Positions 46,682-59,300 of a stretch of DNA of 64,000 nucleotides are shown one piece after another. The DNA comes from Pocillopora verrucosa. Lineage: Eukaryota; Cnidaria; Anthozoa; Scleractinia; Pocilloporidae. Location of the stretch: contig NC_089314.1 in the NCBI RefSeq assembly GCF_036669915.1, positions 4,495,620 to 4,559,619 on the forward strand, in the 5' to 3' direction. The translations under genes were made by a program, and so were the position numbers. The notes beneath the pieces were generated by a model, which saw nothing but the letters and a program-made list of their open reading frames with translations, ran no database searches and was not told the DNA's origin. Numbering within the stretch: position 1 is the stretch's first letter; every line of letters begins with the position of its first letter.

Positions 46682-49454
46682 TCAATTCTCTGCATCAAGT
46701 ACCTCTGGCTCTGAATTGGATGATGATGATGTTTCTGTTTCTGTCTCTGTGTCAGTTTCATTCTCATCACTCATCTTGCATTCAAGGACGATCTGATCAA
46801 TATTACTATCCTCATGGCCAGGGTGATATTCGAGGCCTATCTCACTGTTGTCTTTATGGTTATCATGATTGTTACTGTTTCCTTCATGACCAGGCTGAAC
46901 AAAACAATAACTAAACTGATTTGATGCTTTTCTGTGGTCAAAGTATTGGCACTTCTCTAGATGTGCTGCCATGAATGGTGAGTTAGAATGCACCCACTTT
47001 TCAACTGGTGAAAATGAGGTGGAAAAATACCATCGCTGAAATAGAAAGTAGACTGTTGTTATTAAAATTAGTTCCTTTAACTCTCTATACAGTTACTACA
47101 GCTGCTTTTCACCAAGAAAAATACTATAAGTCACTTATATATTTAGATAGTCCTAGTTAAAATTGATTTAGTTGAGCATGTTGCAAAATATACCAGCAAA
47201 TCACTTCTAAAGAAAACACAATTGTTGTCCCTCTTGGAATACTGATGTGGCAGAAGCATTTCCTAACCTAATGCACAGTATTATGCACCCATCAAAAACA
47301 AAATGATTTCATCTACAAAGAAGTTGAAAATACATACAGCTATGCTTACTTTGCTAGACTTAATCTCTATAGATATTTTGTTAGCTACAAGTTCTTAAGA
47401 AAACAAGACCATTATTGCACAAAATAAATAACCTTTCCCCACCACTTCCTCAAACAGGATTAGTAACCTTAATTTTCACATAAGACAAATTATATACCTC
47501 TTGTTAACTGAGTTTGAGGTCTGTACTGTAAGCAACAGACCAAGAGTTTTCCTGCATGGATTTCAGGCCCAGGTGCATAGCGCACATGCCATAAACCCAA
47601 ACAAAAAAATGAGGTTCCGTAACTTACATTAAGGAGCAAGAAAACAAGTTTATTAAAATATTTATCAAATAGATTGAGGGAGAAGATTTCAGTTCAAAAA
47701 TATTTTAAGTTTAATGAGCCTTATGTTTATCTAATATGGCCCACTAGATTGACCAATCATAGTGAATGTACTAAGTGAGAGATGTGATACTAAAATTGAA
47801 ATAAAACTTTACTACAGCTTCGGCTTTCTAGTTTACACCATGTAAAAGACATGAAACTTTACTACTTACTTGCAAACTTACATGTTGCCAGAGTAACCAT
47901 TTGACTGTACATACAAACTAAATTACTAAATGAACCTTATAAGTCATAGATGAGGTTCATGCAATACTTAACACCCACCTTTTGTCTTATCTTCCAAGAC
48001 CAGTTTCCATCATCATAGATTCTTTTTTCCCATTCAAATAGTACCATACCTTTTGTTTCCAAAACATTCATACAAACCTCCCTCAGCAACTTACATGTGC
48101 AAGAGAAGTTACACAGACTGAAGCCATCCAGTTGGCCAGCTATCTTCGCCAAGATATCTAGGGGCAAAGATGTCAGCAGATCCAAACTAGATGTTGTATG
48201 CATCTGCATTTGATTTGGAGCAATTTCCCCTGTGGGACCAGTGGTGTCTTGTATCTGACTTTGAGAATATTCTGTTGTACAACAAGAAGTGTTTACTAGA
48301 GGTGATTGCTCATATGGTCTGATGCCAAAGCTTCCAAGCTCTTGATTGAAGGTTACAGCTCCATCTTGGCTGTGAGGCAGAAGCCTATAGCGCACAAATG
48401 TGCAGCCATACTGCGAAAGAGGACACCGATGCTCCAACCAACCATTCAGCCCTCCCTGAATATCACTATGAACATTCTTGAAATGGCCACTGTACTCATC
48501 ACGGCGGAATACCTGGTTGCAGGGTATGGAATACATTGGAGACTGTTTCTGGAACTTGGGGAGGGTTTCAACCACAACATTCAAACCCAGGGGTTGGTCG
48601 AGGTAGATTGGCAGATGAGCAGGAGGAGGCGGTACACTGTTGTCAAGGAAACTAACAGAGGCCTTGTCACCTTTACTACTTTCATCTTCCTCTCCTTGCA
48701 ACGGATGTAGCTCTATATCAACTGGGTTAACATCAGGATTAACATAATCAGCACATTCATTTTCCAGTTTTTCACTTCCAGAAAGCAAATCGCTGAGAAT
48801 ATTTCGGTTTTCGTTATGGGTTTCGTTGTTAAGTGAATTTTCATCCTCGAGATCTCCGCTAGAAATCTGCCCTTCACCTCGTTGTTTACGAAACTTATTT
48901 TCTAACGAAGACATTGCTAAAGCCATCGCCATTTTGACAGAATCCGATTTCACAGTCGATGGTTGGGTTCCGCTACCATGCTGTTTCGGTGTGCCTTTCT
49001 GTAAGGACGATCTTAACATGTCTACTTTTGCTTTCCCTTTTCTACAACGCCTTCGGAATACTTCCTGAAGTATTCTTTGATCCCTGAAGGCCAGCTCCAC
49101 ATCTAGATGCCCTTTTACTAGAATCGGGTTCGGTTGAAAGAAAGGCACCAAACTTAACCGAGATTTGGAATACACTGGATATCTATTCCACTCCATTGTA
49201 CAAAAAATCACACTTGCTGGGCACCGCTGTAAGTGGTTTCTCAGGCTATCCCTTGTCATCACAACCGGACATCCGTACTCTGAATTTATACATGGAATTC
49301 GACATTTCTGGCACACATTCTGGTGGTCTTTCATTTTACAGCTGTGAAGTTGTGCGGTGCATCCGAATTCACAAAATAACATCTTGCAGCCATTTTGAGA
49401 ACTACAGTAGAGCTTTACACAATTGTCGCAATGTTCGTGGCTTTTAGACTCCAT
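46682..49454 (-). CDS. FBXO30: F-box protein of the FBXO30/FBXO40 type, two exons
   Basis: A substrate receptor for an SCF ubiquitin ligase. Exon 1 is 49454-47979 (492 codons) and exon 2 is 47035-46682, phase 0, joining IRQK to RWYFSTSFSPVEKW; the total is 609 residues. Residues 1-95 are Cys/His-rich TRAF-type zinc fingers (CDNCVKLYC through CPASVIFCTMEWNRYP) that closely match the vertebrate pair FBXO30/FBXO40. The middle is acidic and low-complexity. A second Cys-containing block precedes the F-box (about 420-470: LTSLPLDILAKIAGQLDGFS). The splice donor is ggtgggt and the acceptor tatttcag. Exon 2 holds the conserved C-terminal block, then an acidic Thr-Glu tail (TDTETETETSSSSNSEPE). The gene is head to head with APH1. 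Whether it is orthologous to FBXO30, to FBXO40 or to their common ancestor cannot be settled here; the symbol is a family label. Confidence 0.88.
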
Positions 49455-49755
49455 TATCTACCGGCGAAGAGTCATGGAAATGCAAGAGAGACTTCCACGT
49501 ACCGGCAATGGTGATCTTTTGTTTTTTCCTCAGTGAATATTTATTTACATTTAGCAGGTTCGCCGCTGTTTCATGTGACACGGCTTATTCCGAATATCTT
49601 CGGCTACTTCCGACATTTACGAGGAAGTATCGATGTAGACGTCATATGACATCATTGGACCAATATGGCGGAAAAAGCTTATTAACTTTGGCTTAGAATT
49701 ATTCCAGAGAAAAGTTTAATCTATCTTCGTTTCTGTTCACGTTATTCTCGTCGAC
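49455..49755. promoter_or_regulatory. Bidirectional promoter between the F-box gene and APH1
   Basis: Only 301 bp separate the two divergent start codons. The interval holds a CRE-like gacgtcat (49638-49645), an inverted attgg (49654-49658), a CCAAT box (49660-49664) and an overlapping YY1-like aatATGGCGGaa (49663-49673). It has no TATA box. This is the usual build of a TATA-less housekeeping divergent promoter; function is inference. Confidence 0.6.
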
Positions 49756-52700
49756 ATGACTCTTATGGTTTTCTTTGGGTGCGCTTTTATAGCATTTGGA
49801 CCAGCATTGGCGCTGTTTTCCCTCACTGTAGCTAAAGATGCTCAGCAAGTGATTGTGTTGATTGCAAGGTAGGCCACTTAGGTTATGATCATGTGTTCCT
49901 TAATTTTGTGTATTGCTCAGATTGGGGAAAGCCTTATTTCAATACTTCACCCTTATTTCGTACTTCAAGTTTGATCACCAATACTTATGGAAAATTTATT
50001 TGTGAAGAAGACGTCATTGAAGTTTGATTCACTCTGTTTAGCCCTCGACATCAACCGTTAACATAATTATAAAAAATAGGATACAAAGCTGTAGTCAAAA
50101 TCAAATTGTAGTTGAGAAAAATTATATTTGAAGTCGTCTTAAGTATTATGATTTCTCTTTTAATGACGGCATGGGGTCTTGTCCTCCCAAAATTCTGAGC
50201 TATTGAAGAAATTTGTACAGACCATCTTCAATTACATTCTCTGTCATTCTTCAAGAGCTGTTGGACCATTGATCAGGCTTAAGCTATGTTATACCAGAAA
50301 GACCTACCGATTCCTGATCAAGGAAATCTGGAGACCCTGAAAATAATCTGGTGATTTCATTAAAAATAGAACAATTCTATTTTTGTAGTGTTTTTTCCCT
50401 GATAGATATCATGAAATTCTTGGGAAAGTTATTTAAAGCCGGTCTAAATGTTTCCATGCATAGTTTGTTTTGCTTGTTGTAATAACATGCAGCTTCAGCC
50501 CCCCCCCCTCTCCCCTACTCCAGGATAAGCAGATGCACACTCCAAATTCTTTTAAAAAATTGTGTCATGTTTTTAAACCCAGTTTTGACTACCAGCCTTG
50601 ATGTCCAGGTTTAACCCTGAAAAAGTTTAATCTTGGAGGGAAATACCCTTTATTGGTCCTTCATCACAATTGCTTTTGTTTTGTGGGTCAGATAAATTTA
50701 GAGAAACATTTGTCTCTCAAAGTTTCCCATAGTCTCACTTAAAACTGTATTTCCTTTACATTAGGTAGTGATTACCAATACAAATCATTTGGTAAATAAA
50801 TCTTGTTTTCCAGTGCTTTCTTCTGGTTACTGTCACTACTGCTGTCCTCAATCTGGTGGACTGTTGTGTCTCCCTTAAAGAAGCAGCTGGCATTTGGAAT
50901 TGCATTTTCAGTTATCTTTCAAGAACTCTTTAGATTGGCTTTCTATAAACTGATGAGGTAAGGAAAAAATATTCTCTAAATTGAAGAAATAAATGGAACC
51001 ATACCAACTAGGTAAATTTTTTTATCAGTGCTATTATCCAACATGGATTAAACTATTGTGATTTGACCATAAACATGCAAACCCTCTAACACTCAAGGTC
51101 TATTTTGTAATTCCCCTCTGTAGTTTTTATAAATTTCCATATAAATCAATTCAGAGAATTGGTTACTGCTGAGTAATAATAGTGCTAGTAATTGAACTGA
51201 ATGGAGTGCAATTTGGTCAAATCTGGTCAGAAATCACATTTGTGATTTTTAAATCAAGTGAGCATGTGGGGCTAGTTCAATTTTAGATATTAAGTATGAT
51301 TTTAGACCACAGTCACTAAAGATGGTATCCATGTGTAATGTTGTTGAAATGGGTTTTGATGTGAAACAAAGGATACATGTCTTTTTTGGATTATTCAGGA
51401 AAGCAGATGAAGGTCTCCTTTCAATGATCAACAACCAGACACCACTAAGGAAACACAGGATTGCATATGGTTAGATTCCCTATTTTTGATCATGTACTAA
51501 TTAACCTTAACATTTGCACTCTCCATAATGTTTTCTAAACATTTCTTGAGTTGTAGACAAGGTGAACAATTTTTTGAAAAATAAAGAGCTTCTTTAATTT
51601 ATGATCATTTTGTTATTCTTGTGACCTCAATGTTTGATTCAGGGATGATAATTGATATAAGGAGAAATTCAGATCTATTCACTCTTCGAGGTCAAAGGGA
51701 TAAATAGGATTTCTTATGAGGAAAATCATTGAATCAGTGAAAGAGTATATTCATTTGGTTTGGAGTGTTACTCAGATTTTGTCTCATAGAATACAACACA
51801 TTGTTTTTATGTTGCATTCTTTATTTAGTTTAATTTGAATGAACAAAGAGAAAAAAAATAAAAGCTGTTTTCTGCTCCTTCTTTCAGTTTCTGGTCTTGG
51901 CTATGGTATTATTAGTGGATTATTTGCCATGGTGAATGTATTAGCAGACATAACAGGCCCTGGGTCATTAGGGTTAAATGGTGATCCTCAAAACTTCCTA
52001 ATTGTCTCAGGTAAGTTGCATACATTAAAACTGTAAGTGTTACACATACAACATAGAATGTGCATCAGTTTATGATAGAGCCGAAAAGTTTACTGATCTC
52101 TGATTTGTCGTGTTGATAAAAGTCAAATCTAGTATTATTTTGAGAAATGGTTGTTTTTCATTCAGTTAAAAGTTTCACAATTACAGGTGTTAAATAGAGT
52201 GGAATGAGAACAGTATTGTTATAAGTTTTCAGCACATTAAGTATAAATTTTGAGAGAGACCTTCATTCTAGAAGTTTGGGAATTCTTCAAATTTTCTGTC
52301 AGGTTGGAGTTGTTAACTCACAAAATGATATTCATCCTCTACGAGTTGAAAGTTGAATTACTTGTTTCTATATTGTTGCAAACATTTAGTTTACTTATGA
52401 TGGTTGAAAAATAAAGCAAGATTTGAGTTTTGGAATGAATGTTGTCGAATAGAAAATTAGTTAGAAGTGATGATTGTCTTTCATGCATGCACAAATTTAA
52501 TTTGATTAGGTTTGAACATAACCTGTTATAAACGACTGTGAATATATGAAAGTCATATATTTGAACTGCAGATAAAGATGTGAATATGAAAGTGACCTTC
52601 ACAGTAATGAACACTACTTGAGCAGTGGTGAAAATAAGGCCTGAAAAAAATTTCAGGCCTGTACGGGATTTGAACCCATGAACTCTGCGATACCCATGCA

Positions 52701-54045
52701 GCACTCTACCAACTGAGCTAACAAGCCAACTGGGAGCTGGTTGTTATGTTGGTTCCAAATAAACCCGTGAAGGGATGAATAAATGACTGTGAATATATGA
52801 AAGTTAGGCCTTATTTTCACTACTGCTCAAGTAGTGTTCATTACTGTGAAGATCGCTTTCATATTCATAACCTGTTATGTTAGAAAATTGCTTTAAGAAG
52901 AGTCATAAGTAAATTTTGCTCTTGGGAAGTGTTCAGTCTTGGGGATACCCTGTGATGGGAGCTCAGTTTCCTAACTACATTGTAGATTGTTTCAGTAAAG
53001 TGAAGGTGCTTTTAGTGATTTTGTATCAAAACTGATACTGTTGTTTCATTATTCTTGACCTAACAAAAGTCCAAACTCCAAAAGTAGGCGTAGACCCAAC
53101 TGAAGGAAAAAAAAATCATGCCAAAAATTAGTTGTTTTATACATGTATTAGCACAGGACAAAAATGACTTAAAACCCTGCTGTTGTTTTTGACAGGAATG
53201 TTTCATTAGTAGTTGTAACATATTATAATAGCACTGAACATTACTTTTTATTCATCGTAATGTACCAAATAAATGTGTAAAATTGATACAAATTTTATGA
53301 GTTTCTTTACAACCTTTTCTCTTTTGCAGCTTTCTTGACCTCCTGTTTTGTTCTGCTGAATACATTTTGGGGAGTAATATGGTTCAATGCTTGGGATCAC
53401 AAGAATTGGATCAACATCATTCTAGTTGTGGCCAGTCACCTTTTTGTATCACTTATTGTATGTGAATGGTTCTATACTCTAATGACAATAACAGTAAATA
53501 TAATTATGATCTGAATTGAATCATGGAGATGGATTCATAGATCCTTGTAGCTTAATTACATTTACTAATTAAACAAAAAATGCAGAAATTGAAGGCTACA
53601 ATTGATCAGAGCCCAGTTTTCAAAGGGCTGATAACATTATCCAATTTACTTTATTGTAAAAGATGTTGAAAATTGTTTGAATAAACATGTGAAGAAATTA
53701 GATAATTGTGGATCCCTTGATAGCCTTGTTTAATCATGTTGAAAGTATTTTTAGGTTACTCTCACTTTTTGAAATTGTTGAAAAACAAAATGCTAGAAAC
53801 TCTGCAACTTTTAATTTTCTCTGTGGAAGTCAGCCATTATTGCTGCTAAGTCTGTTTCAGTTATTGACTAATTGTTTTGTTTTTCTTAACAGACGCTTCT
53901 GAATGCTCATTATCACTATGTTGCCTCACTTGTGTGTGCATACATCACCATGGTAATTATGGGAGTAATGGCGTTCAAGACTGCCGGAGGAAGCCTCTTT
54001 AACATTTACAGACTCTTTTCACGGCAGACACACCATGATTACTAA
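49756..54045 (+). CDS. APH1: Gamma-secretase subunit APH-1, six exons, complete
   Basis: A seven-helix scaffold of gamma-secretase, which with presenilin, nicastrin and PEN-2 cleaves Notch, APP-like and other membrane stubs. Exons: 49756-49868, 50814-50957, 51399-51469, 51888-52010, 53330-53457, 53893-54045, all GT-AG with matching phases; 243 residues. The start MTLMVFFGCAFIAFGPALAL matches the family N-terminus. AFFWLLSLLLSSIWW, ELFRLAFYKLMRKADEGL and the GLGYGIISGLFAMVNVLAD block with the conserved GxxxG of TM4 follow. The two conserved buried histidines are present (ASHLFVS, LNAHYHY). Length fits vertebrate APH1A/B (about 247-265). There is a single obvious start; it diverges from the F-box gene. 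Intron 4 (52011-53329) carries a tRNA-derived repeat. Confidence 0.95.
51500..51707. repeat. MITE-like repeat, second family, in APH1 intron 3
   Basis: It begins ttaaccttaacatttgcac and ends gaggtcaaagggataaa. It shares agagcttcttt, atgatcatttt, gattcaggga and aaggagaaat with 22715-22935. Confidence 0.65.
52530..52869. repeat. Composite tRNA-derived (SINE-like) palindrome in APH1 intron 4
   Basis: Arms of about 63 bp (52580-52642 and 52807-52869) are reverse complements (agtaatgaacactacttgag against ctcaagtagtgttcattact). They enclose a tRNA-like segment. A direct repeat gactgtgaatatatgaaagt also recurs (52534 and 52785). The arrangement suggests a tRNA-derived element nested in, or captured by, a foldback unit. 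Confidence 0.7.
52657..52728 (-). repeat. tRNA-like segment with pol III A and B boxes
   Basis: The minus strand reads ggcttgttagctcagttggt and ends gttcaaatcccgtacaggcc. The acceptor arms ggcttgt/acaggcc pair over seven positions, the A box is tagctcagttgg and the B box ggttcaaatcc, and the T stem is intact. The anticodon arm (ctgca tgggtat cgcag) has an A-C mismatch and lacks the universal T33, so I call it a SINE head and not a functional tRNA. Confidence 0.65.
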
Positions 54046-56379
54046 CATGAATCCAAACTTGACCAAAATGTAAACTGTATATTAGATAACTGACCTCGTA
54101 AAATGTTTAGCAAGTTTAATCACAGTGGAAATGTAAACCGTTGAAGGGACAACACAATGTGAGGCTTAGAAAGCTGGTAGTTGTTAAAATTCTTTAGTAC
54201 ATGGTATCCTATACTGCTCAGACTTGCTGAGATAATATTTCCTCCAAAACTTCTTAAACCCTTTACACCCAAGTATCAGTGTCTATATTCTCCTTAATCT
54301 CCTCTATACACTACCTTTGTTGCTGATGAGGAGAATATGTTTAAAAATCAAAGCTTGTTAGGTTAGCAATCATTTCCTTTATTCTCCTGATCTTAATGAA
54401 TGATTCAGCAGTATTAATGTAAGGAGAAATTACATGCTGGTCACTCTCAGGGTTTAAGAGGTTAAACAGGAGTTAGAGCAAATGAACTGGTGCTTGAGAA
54501 GGTCTAGCAGAAAGCATATGTTTGCTTTTGTTCCTATTTTTTCTTCAACTTCTTGCATATGTAGCTTGCAGTTGTATCAACAAAACACAATTTTCATCTG
54601 AGGGTGGTACCTGTTAATTAATAGATGTATCTGTCTGAAATCCATCACCAGATATTTTGACAGTTATGGAAATACTTTGATGATATTGTCTGATAACTTT
54701 GCCTTCATGTAATTTGCTCAGATTTGAGGTTTATTTCAAATTTAAGGTATCGAAAAATAGAGAAAAGGAAAAAAAAAAGGTGTGAAGATTATATGTGTTT
54801 AATGGTAATTAACAAGTATAATGCTCAAATGTTTGAGCATTGTACTTGTACTTCTTGGAATTTGCAAACAGCTCTCTGAAAAAAGAAATCTTCATCAAAC
54901 CTCTTCAATAGCCCTTAAGATTCAACCACCAAGAGGTAAAACACCACATGAAAGTTTTCAGGGATGCAGGCTTGCAGTACATTCTCACTATTGATGAAAT
55001 CTAGCTTTGCCCATAGTCAAGAGATGAAGAAAGATCAGTTCTGCTTTTCTCTCTCAGTGAAACATGATCACATTAATTGGCAGTGCTCATTTGTTTACCC
55101 CTTACACCTTACCCTGCCTGATCAATATAAATTCAGTTGACTGAAAGGTAAGTTAAAAGATGAATATGCTGTACAGGTAAACACTGGGCTTTTGCAGTGC
55201 AGTTTTAATATCTCAATACTCTGTATAAGTTTGAACAAGCTGTTGGTTGGCATAACGCAAGATTCATTAAATCGTTCTTCCCTGACAACTTTGTCTAGTC
55301 ATCTCACTGAAGTTATGTTGCCTGGAACCTGAGTTATGTCACACAAAATTTTAGTCATTAGGTATACTTGACTTTTTTGGGGGGCAACATGTTTGATTAT
55401 TGTGATATCTTATACAAAGTTCTTCACTTCACTTCAAGTGTCTATAATGATTCAGTGGTGAAAACAAAGGTGAGAAAATTTGACCAAGTTTATTTACATG
55501 AAAGAAGCCTGGGTGCTTGCAGTAGTGTGTCTATAAGTTAATGAAAGGAACTAAATAATTTTTAACAAATGTTCCAAAAACCGTTCTCTTTTGTATAACT
55601 GAGCAGGAAATGTGCTTTAAATCACATTAAGTAATTGTTCTAGAAGTTCAATAATATCTACATCATATTGTTGATATTCTAAACAGCTAATAGGACAGCA
55701 AAGCTGCAGTATAATTTTCTAGGTATGAAAATGATAATAGAGTAAAATTCTACCATTGAAGATACAGATTTGAAGGCAAAGAAATTATTCGAATTGCGCT
55801 TCATTGCAGCTCAAAAAGGTCTGAAATATTGTTCAAATTTGAGAAAGAATGACCTCATTTATTTCATTTTGAAAAAGAGATCCTGCTGTCAAGATGAATC
55901 ATTTCAAGCTGATGGATATGGCAAGAGAAAGAAAATAAAAATTATACTTTGGCATTGAGAATATTGATAATAAGATCAGATAAAAGCCATACATTTTCAT
56001 CAAAGACTCAGATACCGAACAGTTCACATTGAGAACACGGAAAGAAGCGATTGTTTCTTCAGAGTAAGTGGCAGTCGCCGCACTGAAGGAATCAAAAATA
56101 AGCGATTTCATTGAAAGACAGCTCTTAACTGATAAAAGAACACTTGTATTGTATTGTTATTGACTTAAACAATCTACCGGAGAGTATTATAACATTTCCT
56201 ATGTTTTCGTGTATAGCGGAAGTTGAGGAACCTCCACCCCCAACCTCTGTCACGCTGTACGAATGCATGGCGTGACAAGGCTAAACGAAAGTTGTCGTTA
56301 GTTTTGCGGCTACATCACTTTCGACAAAAATCACATGACAATATTGGGACGGGAGCAGATCGAAGATTACTTTTGCATC
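54046..56379. other. APH1 3' region and spacer to the hexosaminidase gene
   Basis: No further gene is supportable. It contains the MITE at 54254-54465 and, at 54815-54850, a short inverted repeat (gtataatgctcaaatg / gtttgagcattgtac). The hexosaminidase promoter should lie in the last few hundred bases. Confidence 0.45.
54254..54465. repeat. MITE-like repeat, second family, complete copy
   Basis: Ends ttaaaccctttacaccc and gggtttaagaggttaa are inverted relatives. The interior matches 22715-22935 (caatcatttcctttattctc). Confidence 0.7.
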
Positions 56380-59300
56380 ATGCTTCGTTCGTTCGTTTGT
56401 CTTCTTCTTGTTGCTGTTGTATGCCTTGCATCTCCTTCTTTTAAAAGAGTTGTAAGACTTTCTGATCCTTTTGGAGAACTTGGATGGGAACTTCAAGAAT
56501 TGCAAGTCGAAGATTATGTGAAAGGTTCCGTGTGGCCTAAACCTCAAGGAGAAACTCCTTCAGGTGCTGTGTATAAGTTGACGCCGGAGAATTTTCAGTT
56601 TTCTATCACTGGTGAGAGCAGCGATGTTCTCAAAGAAGCCGTCGAACGTTATAAAGTGTTAACATTCCCAGACAATGTGAGCGTATCGAAGAAGAATTTG
56701 TCCCAAATTACTAAGCTAACTGTTGATGTGGTTGACAAGTATGAAAATCTCACTCTGGATTCCGACGAATCTTGTAAGTAGACTTATTTATTCTTTCCCT
56801 GGCAGGAATAAAGCATGTCGCCTCGTGTCTGATCGAAGAGGAATTTCGTTTGTGTTTTAATTTGACTGTGACTCGCAAATAATACGAACTTGTTAGAGAG
56901 GCGTAGCTAATTATTGTGGAACACACAGATTATTCAACGCCCGTAATTCTCTAGTCATTAGTGGAAAATCAAAGATGTTTCGTGTCTTTCATGCTGCTTA
57001 ATAGTTGTATATCTGAAAGTTCTCGTCAACGACACAGTAAAGTGCAAAATGCGAACAATTCTCATAGTTTATTATATTATCGGTTTGTTATGATAATATT
57101 ATCCCCTCGTCTCATAGTTCATCAGCGTGGTTCGTGCCTTTTTTAAATATTATTGAAGTAGAATTCCTTTTTGTTTTTCTTCCCTGTTAATGTAAAGCAA
57201 AAGGGTTCGCAGAATATTTCGATATTTCTGCTTCACACCGCTGCATACTTTCAGTCTCGTTGAGATAGTTTTCGGAAGTGGATGGTAATTAATATGCGAA
57301 TTTTAAACAGCTATGTAATAAACCTGCTCTGAGTTTGTTTTCCACCTGTTGTTACCAGTTGCATTGCATAAGGGCAGATCAATTGAAGACATGGTTACCC
57401 AAAAGATTGTCAACTTGGCCAGGTTGATATTTACGCTACACCATTTTGAGCAGTCAGGGACAATAATGTTTTTCAGTCTATGACATAATAAGAGTAAGAC
57501 TCTATTCTAACAGACACTCACATGATAAGTCCATTTTTGGAAACTGTTAGAGAATGAAATTAGGCACTATGATTCATGTAGCTATATATTTGAGAGTTTT
57601 CAAGATCTAGGCTCTTGCTGTTAAATTTTTTTTTTTTTTTGGAGGGGGGGGAGGGGGGTCAATCCAAATTCATGATTCTTTGTTATTCCAAGAATTCAAC
57701 CAGTTTGACAAAATTTGAAGGAAATTGCAATAAGAGTAAGACTCTATTCTAACAGACACTCACATGATAAGTCCATTTTTGGAAACTGTTAGAGAATGAA
57801 ATTAGGCACTATGATTCATGTAGCTATATATTTGAGAGTTTTCAAGCTGGGTAAAATAACCCAGGGTTAGTGTGAAATCTGATTTCAGATCTTAAAGCTT
57901 TTTACGAAACTTCATAAGAATTCTTTCTGTCCACAAGTTGATGATCGGATGCTCTTAAAATAATTAAGTAAAAATTATCTCAATAGGCTTTTAAACAAAG
58001 GAATAATGAAGTCATGATTGAAAGATTTCCTTGGATTAGTGCTAACTGACCTTCAGTTCATTTAGCACAAGTAATAAGCTTTGTCAAGGATGCAGAATAG
58101 GACATTTCATGATATATCTGATGCATTTGAAAGCAATCTTGGCTCCAGTCTGGTCTTCTTATATTGTAAACCAGATATCTTCATTGAAACCACAGATAAA
58201 TAAAACAAATGGTCCAGCTCAGAATAAACAGTAAAACAGTAACAAAGAGGGTCAGGCAGTGGGGCACAAATTTAAGTAAAATTCATGCATCACAGTAATG
58301 TACTTTAAAAAACTTCAAATCACACCTACCAGTAACCTTGCTTTTCTTTAAAAATTCATCTCATGAATTTTGGGTTTTAATTATGTCACGTGTAGACCCT
58401 TCGCCACCTTCACGGTGACCATTTGGCCTTAAATCTCTTCTTGTCTCAAAGGGAAGGGATCTTGGTAGGAATTGATTTTTAAAAGTATGAATGACTTACT
58501 AACATTAGCTGAAGGAGTCAGTGGGGCTTTTAAATGTACTGTTAATTTGGAATCCTCATGAGGAATGGAACCTCTGACCTTCAGATTTGGCACTTTGTCA
58601 GATGCCTTACTAAAGGTGTACATCACAGTGAAGAATCAGAAGGTTTGAAGTTCAGTTTTCCATTGGGAATTGGTTTTTTTCTTTGTCTGGAGAAGACTAA
58701 AAGTAGCTTTCTGTAATGGGTGTGGTGTTGAATTTAGGCTTGATTACATAGGTTATAATAGAGTGTCCATGACAGTTTCTAAATTTTACATTTTGGTCAA
58801 CAATTTCTTTTTCCTTAGATAAACTGGAAGTTAAAGCTCCAACGTCCTCCATTTTTGCCTATACTGTGTGGGGAGCTCTGCGAGGTAAGGTTTTTGAGTC
58901 CATGAGATGTTTACATGCAGGGTTGTGTGAGGAGAATTTTATTTTATAGGTTTACTATACTTTTGTACAATAACTTGCTGAAATACACAGGAAACAGTGA
59001 GAAATTCCATCTATCTCTCATTTGGTGCCCAGAGTTTTTATCTAGCATTTATAGGGTTGGATTATTCTTCAGTTTCTAAGCTAAATTCTTTGGCTGGACT
59101 TAGATTGCCTGAGCTGTCTTTTATTCAGATATTGAGCCATTATGTAATATGTTATCCTGTTATCTATAGTTAAATAATCTCCTGCCTTTCTTTTCTTGTT
59201 GAAAATCCTGGGTGATGAGTACTAGTGTTTTCCAGAGGTGATTTTAAAAACTCATATTCCAGGTAGCAATTCATCACCTGGGAAACAGGATAGGCTTTCA

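Noticed and set aside
48306..48710. 134-codon plus-strand frame
   Set aside because: It is antisense to the F-box protein coding exon, which has clear zinc-finger and F-box motifs.
52657..52728. Functional tRNA gene
   Set aside because: The anticodon arm has a mismatch and lacks T33, and the segment sits in a repeat with inverted arms.
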